From assembly GCA_964019165.1 (NCBI GenBank), contig OZ025280.1, positions 14,316,428 through 14,380,427 of the forward strand: a stretch of DNA of 64,000 nucleotides, given 5' to 3'. The translations under genes and the position numbers were made by a program. The notes beneath the pieces were generated by a model. It did no database searches, was not told the origin of the DNA, and saw nothing but the letters and a program-made list of their open reading frames with translations. This DNA is from Mastigias papua. Lineage: Eukaryota > Cnidaria > Scyphozoa > Rhizostomeae > Mastigiidae. Position 1 is the stretch's first letter. Each line of letters starts with the position of its first letter. Below, piece by piece: positions 59,480-64,000 of this stretch.

Positions 59480-60190
59480 GTTTAGTTTTGTACTGATTCA
59501 AGATCCACAGTACTTTTATCCACCAATGCTACTACATTGTATTCCTTTGTTTCACTTAGAATAATGTCCTTCAACAGCAGAAATAAGGATTCTACAAAGG
59601 TATTAGTTTCCTTTCCTCTTACTACAAGACTAGATCTGAAGCACAGTGCAAAAGCTTCTCTGTTCACATAAAGTTCATTGAAGTGCCTCAGAGCTTTGTT
59701 ATAGTTCTGTACAATCTGGTCACTTAGAAGACAGCTGTATAGCTCTTCAAAGAATTCCTGTAAATGTGCAAATAGTGCTTGTTTGAATGTCTAAGTACAC
59801 AAGGTCTGTCTCCTTGCATTACACCATGTTTTCTGTCTGTAAGCCATCTCCATGTTTGCTAGAGCAAATGAAAGATGCAAAGTAACACATTGATAGATGG
59901 CTAAGTAGATTTCAGTGCATTCCTCTCTTTCGTGGAAATGTCTGTGACCATGACTGGTGGGCCTTCACTTTTGCCACTACTGACAAATGCACTTTCAGGC
60001 AAGATCTTCGTCAACATCTCAAATCCTTTGCTGGATGTCAATCCTTTGGCCCATAGCAATGCCTTAGCAATGACTATTATGTTTAGTGTAGTTTGCTTTT
60101 GCACCCAGTTGCTTGTGTTATCTGTCCAAGTTCTCCATTCCAGAGGCTACAGTAGCCTCATATCTCTATGTGCCACATTGAGGTGGTTTT
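59480..60190 (-). pseudogene. MULE-domain transposase fragment
   Basis: Read leftward. 60104-59901 has ALLWAKGLTSSKGFEMLTKIL followed by SEGPPVMVTDISTKERNAL, the pattern around a catalytic aspartate in MULE transposases. 59667-59482 has LVVRGKETNTFVESLFLLLK followed by DIILSETKEYNVVALVD, matching the R..NTNN..ES..  ..lKd..l.R.kayN stretch with the catalytic glutamate. Stops separate the pieces and both ends of the protein are missing. It is a different Mutator-type family from copies A-D and lies head-to-head with copy D. Confidence 0.6.
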
Positions 60191-60279
60191 AAAATGACTG
60201 TAAACGATAGATCAATGCCGATGTTATCAAGAAGATTGCTCTGGCTCACAATAGTTTTGCTTGCTTCACGATATTGAAA

Positions 60280-61770
60280 AGTGTTAAGATGGGTGCAAGG
60301 AACAGTGACAAGAGAGCACACAGAGCAGTCTTTATACAAGGAAGGTTTTGTGGAAATCAGTTTACAAGTAATAGAGAAGGGCACACTGATAAAGATGATA
60401 TTCAGGAAGATGAACCAACTATTGAGGATGACAGACCTAGGCCCAGCAATAGCAGCTCTTTTCAGCTGTGCAATAACAATGGATCAAGCTTTTTCACACC
60501 CAAGAGGCAAAAACTTTTGCTAGAAAGTGGTAATGGCGATAGGGTAGATGGAGAGGAAGATAACTAGTTTGTTTTGGCTCACTTTGGTATCCTAAAGGAG
60601 ATTTTATATGATTTCTTAAAGTGCCCCCACTGTGGATCAAAAGTGGAACTGTCGAATAATCTTTCTTCAAGAATGGGATTTGCCAGCAAATTTTAAGATT
60701 CATTGTCACAATTGCTCAACAGAGAGCCAAAGGTACCTTTCAAAGCAATGTTACATGAAAGAAGGTAAAGGACGAAATTGTTATGAAGTACATGTTCATA
60801 TGGTTATGGCCTTTAGAGAGATTGGGGAAGGACATCATGGACCTGAGACCTTTCCCCGATGTGCCAATATCCACAGATTGTCTTCTTGTGGATATCAAAA
60901 CATAAACGAGAGGCTTAATGGTACTTATGAAAGTACAGCAGAATGTAGCAAAAACAGGGCTGCATCAGAAGTCAGGGATGCTGCCAAAGAAGAGATAGAA
61001 GGACATTCACTCTGTAGGTGTTTACTGGATGGATCATGGCAGAAGAGAGGCCACTCATCCTGTAATGGAAGTGTAACAGCAATAGCAGATGGAACATGCA
61101 GTGATAGTATGGTATATTCAAAGAAATGTAAAGCATTCCAGAGATGGGAACAGAAAAAAGGCACACCTGAATATGACCAATGGAAAGCTGGTCATTGCTG
61201 TGGCATAAATCATGAAAAGTCTTCGGGGGCAATAGAGGCTGCTTGAACTATAGATATATTTTGCTCCTCTGTGGATAAGCACAAGCTTATTTACAAAAAG
61301 TATGTGGGAGATGGAGACACATATTCCTTTAGTGACGTAGTGAATGCCAAGACATATGACAAATGTGGCATAACACTAATAAAACTGGAGTGCATAGGTC
61401 TCGTTCCGAAGCTGTTAGGGAACAGGCTACGAAACTTACATTTAGCTCATAAAGGAACAAAGACTCTATTATCTGGTAGAGGAAAGTTAACAGACAAAGT
61501 AATAAATTCAATGCAAAATTATTTTGGTTTGGCAATTCGACAAAGTAAGCAAAATCTATAAGGAATAAAGTAGGCAGTTTGTGCAATTTTGTGGCACTAT
61601 ACACATTTTTCAGATCAAAAGCTCAGACATCGCATCTGTTCCTGAAGTGAGGATTCATGGTGCAAATGGAGTAAAACTAAGGAGAAAACTTTTGAGAAGT
61701 GTAAGAAAAGGATATTCTGACAAAAAAAAGGAAAAAGGTGTTGACTCTTATGCTGCTGGTGCATTTTAGA
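60280..61770 (+). pseudogene. Mutator-like transposase remnant (copy D)
   Basis: N-terminal half is clear: a likely start at MGARNSDKRAHR (60289), then CPHCGSK near 60625 and IHCHNCSTE near 60705 (zinc-binding pairs), the open frame 60632-61246 with CLLDGSWQKRGHSS (first catalytic Asp, near 61030), a cysteine/histidine pattern (GHCCGINHEKSSG), and after a stop VGDGDTYSF (second Asp, near 61310) and LLSGRGKLTDKV (near 61470). The part with the catalytic glutamate is missing; the reading jumps to a basic tail ending SYAAGAF at 61769, like copy A. An internal deletion near 61560 and several stops make it inactive. Confidence 0.7.
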
Positions 61771-62254
61771 TCAGAAACATGGCCTGAAACTTGAACACCA
61801 GTTTTTTCACTTTGGAATGTTAGCAAGTTTTGTGATTTTTCATGCCTGTTTTCTCAGCATCTGTAAATGATATTGACATGAAACTTTGCATATGTATTTC
61901 ATTATGTGTAATGGTGGGACAGAACTATTAGTTTTCAATTTCACCTTCCCATTGTGTCTCTAGACTCATTTCTCCAAATGATGTAAATATACCTTTTGGT
62001 GATTTTCGAGCAAAATAATGATGACTTTTGAAGTACATGGAATAGTGTGACAAAACTAGTTCTAGCCCCACAGCACCATCTCACAACTATGTCAACCAAG
62101 TTTCATTGTGGTTGGTCTTTTGGTTGCTGAGAATTGTGGCATGAAAAGACACAACACTTTTTTCCTTCTTATGCCACTTATTCTATTGTTATGCAAGTAT
62201 AGCAAAAATTTCATGTTTTTGGACGTTGCAATCGTGGATTTGCTATTACTAATG
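61771..62254. other. Non-coding stretch before the second Harbinger pair
   Basis: No recognisable motif; probably decayed 5' part of the following transposase or its intron. Confidence 0.4.
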
Positions 62255-62812
62255 ATATTCTCCATTTACCTGAGCCACGGCTTGTTGGCCGGCAAATGCT
62301 AAATTATGTGTTTGTAGGAGATGATGCCTTTCCTCTTAGAGTAAACCTTATAAAACCTTACTCCAGGGAATCTCTACATTTACAAGAGAGAATTGCAAAC
62401 TATCAAATATCAAGGGCCCGCAGGATTGTTGAAAATGCATTTGGCATATCAACGTCAAGGTTTCGTGTTTTTCAGAAAGGCTATATCTGCTACTGTTGAT
62501 ACTGCTATAGAGGTTACAAAGGCAGTTGTTATTTTACACACTTTTCTCATGACAGATTGGCACAACAACCTATACTGTCCATCAAACTTTGTTGATCACG
62601 AGAGAAATGGTGTATTTCAGCCTGGTGAATGGAGAGAAGAATTGGGAAACAATGCATTTGAAAGAATGCAAAATATGGGCTCCAACAATTATTCACGTTT
62701 AGCTAAAGTTGGAAGAGATAGATTTAAAGAATATTTTACTTCTCAAGAAGGTTCAGTACCTTGGCAATATGCAATGATAACCAGCACAAACAATAGCTTT
62801 GATTTTATGTGA
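62255..62812 (+). pseudogene. PIF/Harbinger transposase C-terminal remnant (second element)
   Basis: The reading gives LPEPRLVGRQMLNYVFVGDDAFPL (second catalytic Asp, near 62315) and ISRARRIVENAFG (Glu, near 62430), then after a frameshift near 62470 an intact C-terminus to 62812 (VILHTFLM, PGEWREEL, FKEYFTSQEG). This is the end of a DDE_Tnp_4 transposase of the Harbinger kind but of another family from the intact one at 28.9-30.3 kb. The first catalytic Asp and N-terminus are absent. It converges with a MADF/BESS protein gene, the usual partner. Confidence 0.72.
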
Positions 62813-62920
62813 AAATGGAAACTATTACAATTTATGCAACAGAAGTAAAAACCTTAATCAAAATTAAAAAAATAAAAATATTTTGTGGAAAATAGTCTTC
62901 TGAATATCTGCTAATTAGTT

Positions 62921-63850
62921 TTATTCATCAATACTACTGTCATCAGAACTCTCATATTTCAGAAAGAGCTTTTGAATTTCAATTTTTAATTGTCTGCTTT
63001 GTTTTGCTGGCAACCTTTTTAGGGCAGGCACAAGGCTTTTGCAGAAGAGACAATCTGCATCATCATTTTCCCTACTGAGTTCTTTTCTTGACTTTTTTTC
63101 TGAGTTCTTTTCTTGACTTTTTTCTGATGTTAAGGCCTCTGCAAGCATTAGATCAACAGCATCTCTCACTGGTGCAGAACTCTTTCTCTTCCTTGAAACT
63201 GTTGAAGAGGTACGCAATGACTTATTCACTGGGCTATGCACAGTAGATGCGGCATTCAACGGGCTCTGTTCAATAAATGTGGCATTCAGTGGGATCTGCT
63301 CAGTAGATGTGGCAGTCAGTGAGCTCTGCACAGTAGATGTGCACTTCATTGAGCCCTGCTCAGCAGACTTGGCATTCATTGGGCCATGCTCAGCAGATTT
63401 GGCATTTAGTGAGCTCTGTACAGTTGATATGGCACTCTGTGGGCTCTGCTCAGCAGATGTGACCATTGATATAGTTGTATTTTCAACTGCCATACTATTA
63501 TAAGCATTATTATCTGGTTGAGACCTTTGCTCATATGAAAATGGATTTATGTTTGAATGTGTTATACGATTACTACAGGTGTCCCTTGAAAGTGCAGTTG
63601 GTCAAGTAGTTTGCAGGTGGGGAGCCTGCTTAAACCAGCACCACTACGGGTCAATGCATCAAGTTTCTTTTTGCATTTTACATATCCATCTCGTAAATTT
63701 TTCCACTTTCTTCTTAGCAGGTCATCTGGAAAAGAAAGGACAATTTGTACTGCATTAGCAATGTACCTCCCCATGCTGAGGTGGGCCCATGATGCCACTA
63801 TTCTCAATAGCATGTCAGCAAAATAAGTAACTCTGCCAAATTTCTACTTA
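62921..63850 (-). pseudogene. MADF/BESS-type partner protein of the second Harbinger element
   Basis: Read leftward. 63813-63562 looks like a MADF DNA-binding domain (RRKWKNLRDGYVKCKKKL). After a break, 63493-62921 is an open frame with a tandem ten-residue repeat (63470-63230), a basic nuclear-signal-like patch (SRKRKSS), a charged linker with a doubled SEKKS-type motif, and a BESS motif (FCKSLVPALKRLPAKQSRQLK) near the end. MADF/BESS proteins bind DNA and partner some Harbinger transposases. A stop or frameshift near 63500-63560 splits it, so it is probably broken. It could instead have an intron there. Confidence 0.6.
63231..63463 (-). repeat. 30-bp minisatellite encoding a ten-residue repeat
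   Basis: About eight units of 30 bp, each close to CTCAGCAGATGTGGCATTCA followed by GTGAGCTCTG, within the MADF/BESS frame. The period is a multiple of three so the frame is kept. Confidence 0.88.
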
Positions 63851-64000
63851 ATACAATATCGAAAGTAACTCTTATTTTCATCATCTAGTTAAACATTAGA
63901 AGGTCCATTTAGCACTGCATAAGTAATAGCATATAGTTAAGCATGGCCACCCCTTAGACCATTCTCAGAGTATTAGAGCTGTTGTCAATAAAAAATGTTC

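Overview
The window reads as a repeat-rich stretch of an invertebrate metazoan nuclear genome. I recognise no ordinary host gene. Almost everything identifiable is a transposable element or a virus-derived insertion, set in AT-rich non-coding DNA with (TA)n microsatellites. Tc1/mariner, PIF/Harbinger, ISL2EU, P-like, Mutator-like, Helitron, tyrosine-recombinase, CR1/L2-like LINE and Ty3-like sequences occur together, one LINE ORF1 carries a 2A-like motif, and one transposase gene has a spliceosomal intron. This mix fits an early-branching or marine invertebrate such as a sponge or cnidarian, but the species cannot be fixed from sequence alone.

Layout. 1-905: broken Mutator-like transposase. 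2059-5243: ISL2EU element with terminal inverted repeats (TIRs) and two convergent broken genes (THAP/DDE transposase and SWIM/YqaJ protein). 5270-6023: LINE ORF1 remnant with a mutated 2A motif. 6900-7912: broken tyrosine recombinase. 9053-14750: a picornavirus-like replicase block (SF3 helicase, membrane segment, VPg-like stretch, 3C-like protease, RdRp) enclosed by ~495-bp inverted repeats. 17.3-20.5 kb: Mutator-like and P-like remnants. 22.0-24.8 kb: LINE RT scrap, a near-perfect foldback element, a Ty3-like remnant and (TA)n tracts. 26.8-27.2 kb: Tc1 remnant. 27626-30446: an apparently intact PIF/Harbinger element with 44-bp TIRs, a 3-bp target duplication and two genes. 31344-32616: a broken HUH-Rep/SF3-helicase gene interrupted by a microsatellite. 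34.4-35.0 kb: third Mutator-like remnant.

35.9-58.7 kb is a large minus-strand Helitron (N-terminal zinc-finger region, Rep, helicase, OTU protease) bracketed by diverged direct repeats. A 4.7-kb LINE (42366-47110) sits inside its Rep domain with a GTACT target duplication, a foldback MITE (50092-50611) lies in another interruption, and a pogo-like MITE (58051-58234) has landed in one of two tandem copies, so its empty site is visible. 59.5-63.9 kb holds a MULE remnant, a fourth Mutator-like remnant and a second, broken Harbinger pair (DDE transposase and MADF/BESS protein).

The most unusual object is the replicase between long inverted repeats. The coding block fills the space between the arms almost exactly, is broken in only two places, has no recognisable capsid gene, and shows no poly(A) or obvious target duplication. 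It may be a DNA element that captured an RNA-virus replicase, or a virus cDNA that landed in a foldback element. Either would make a long hairpin RNA if transcribed through. These origins are inference; the repeats and protein motifs are directly visible.
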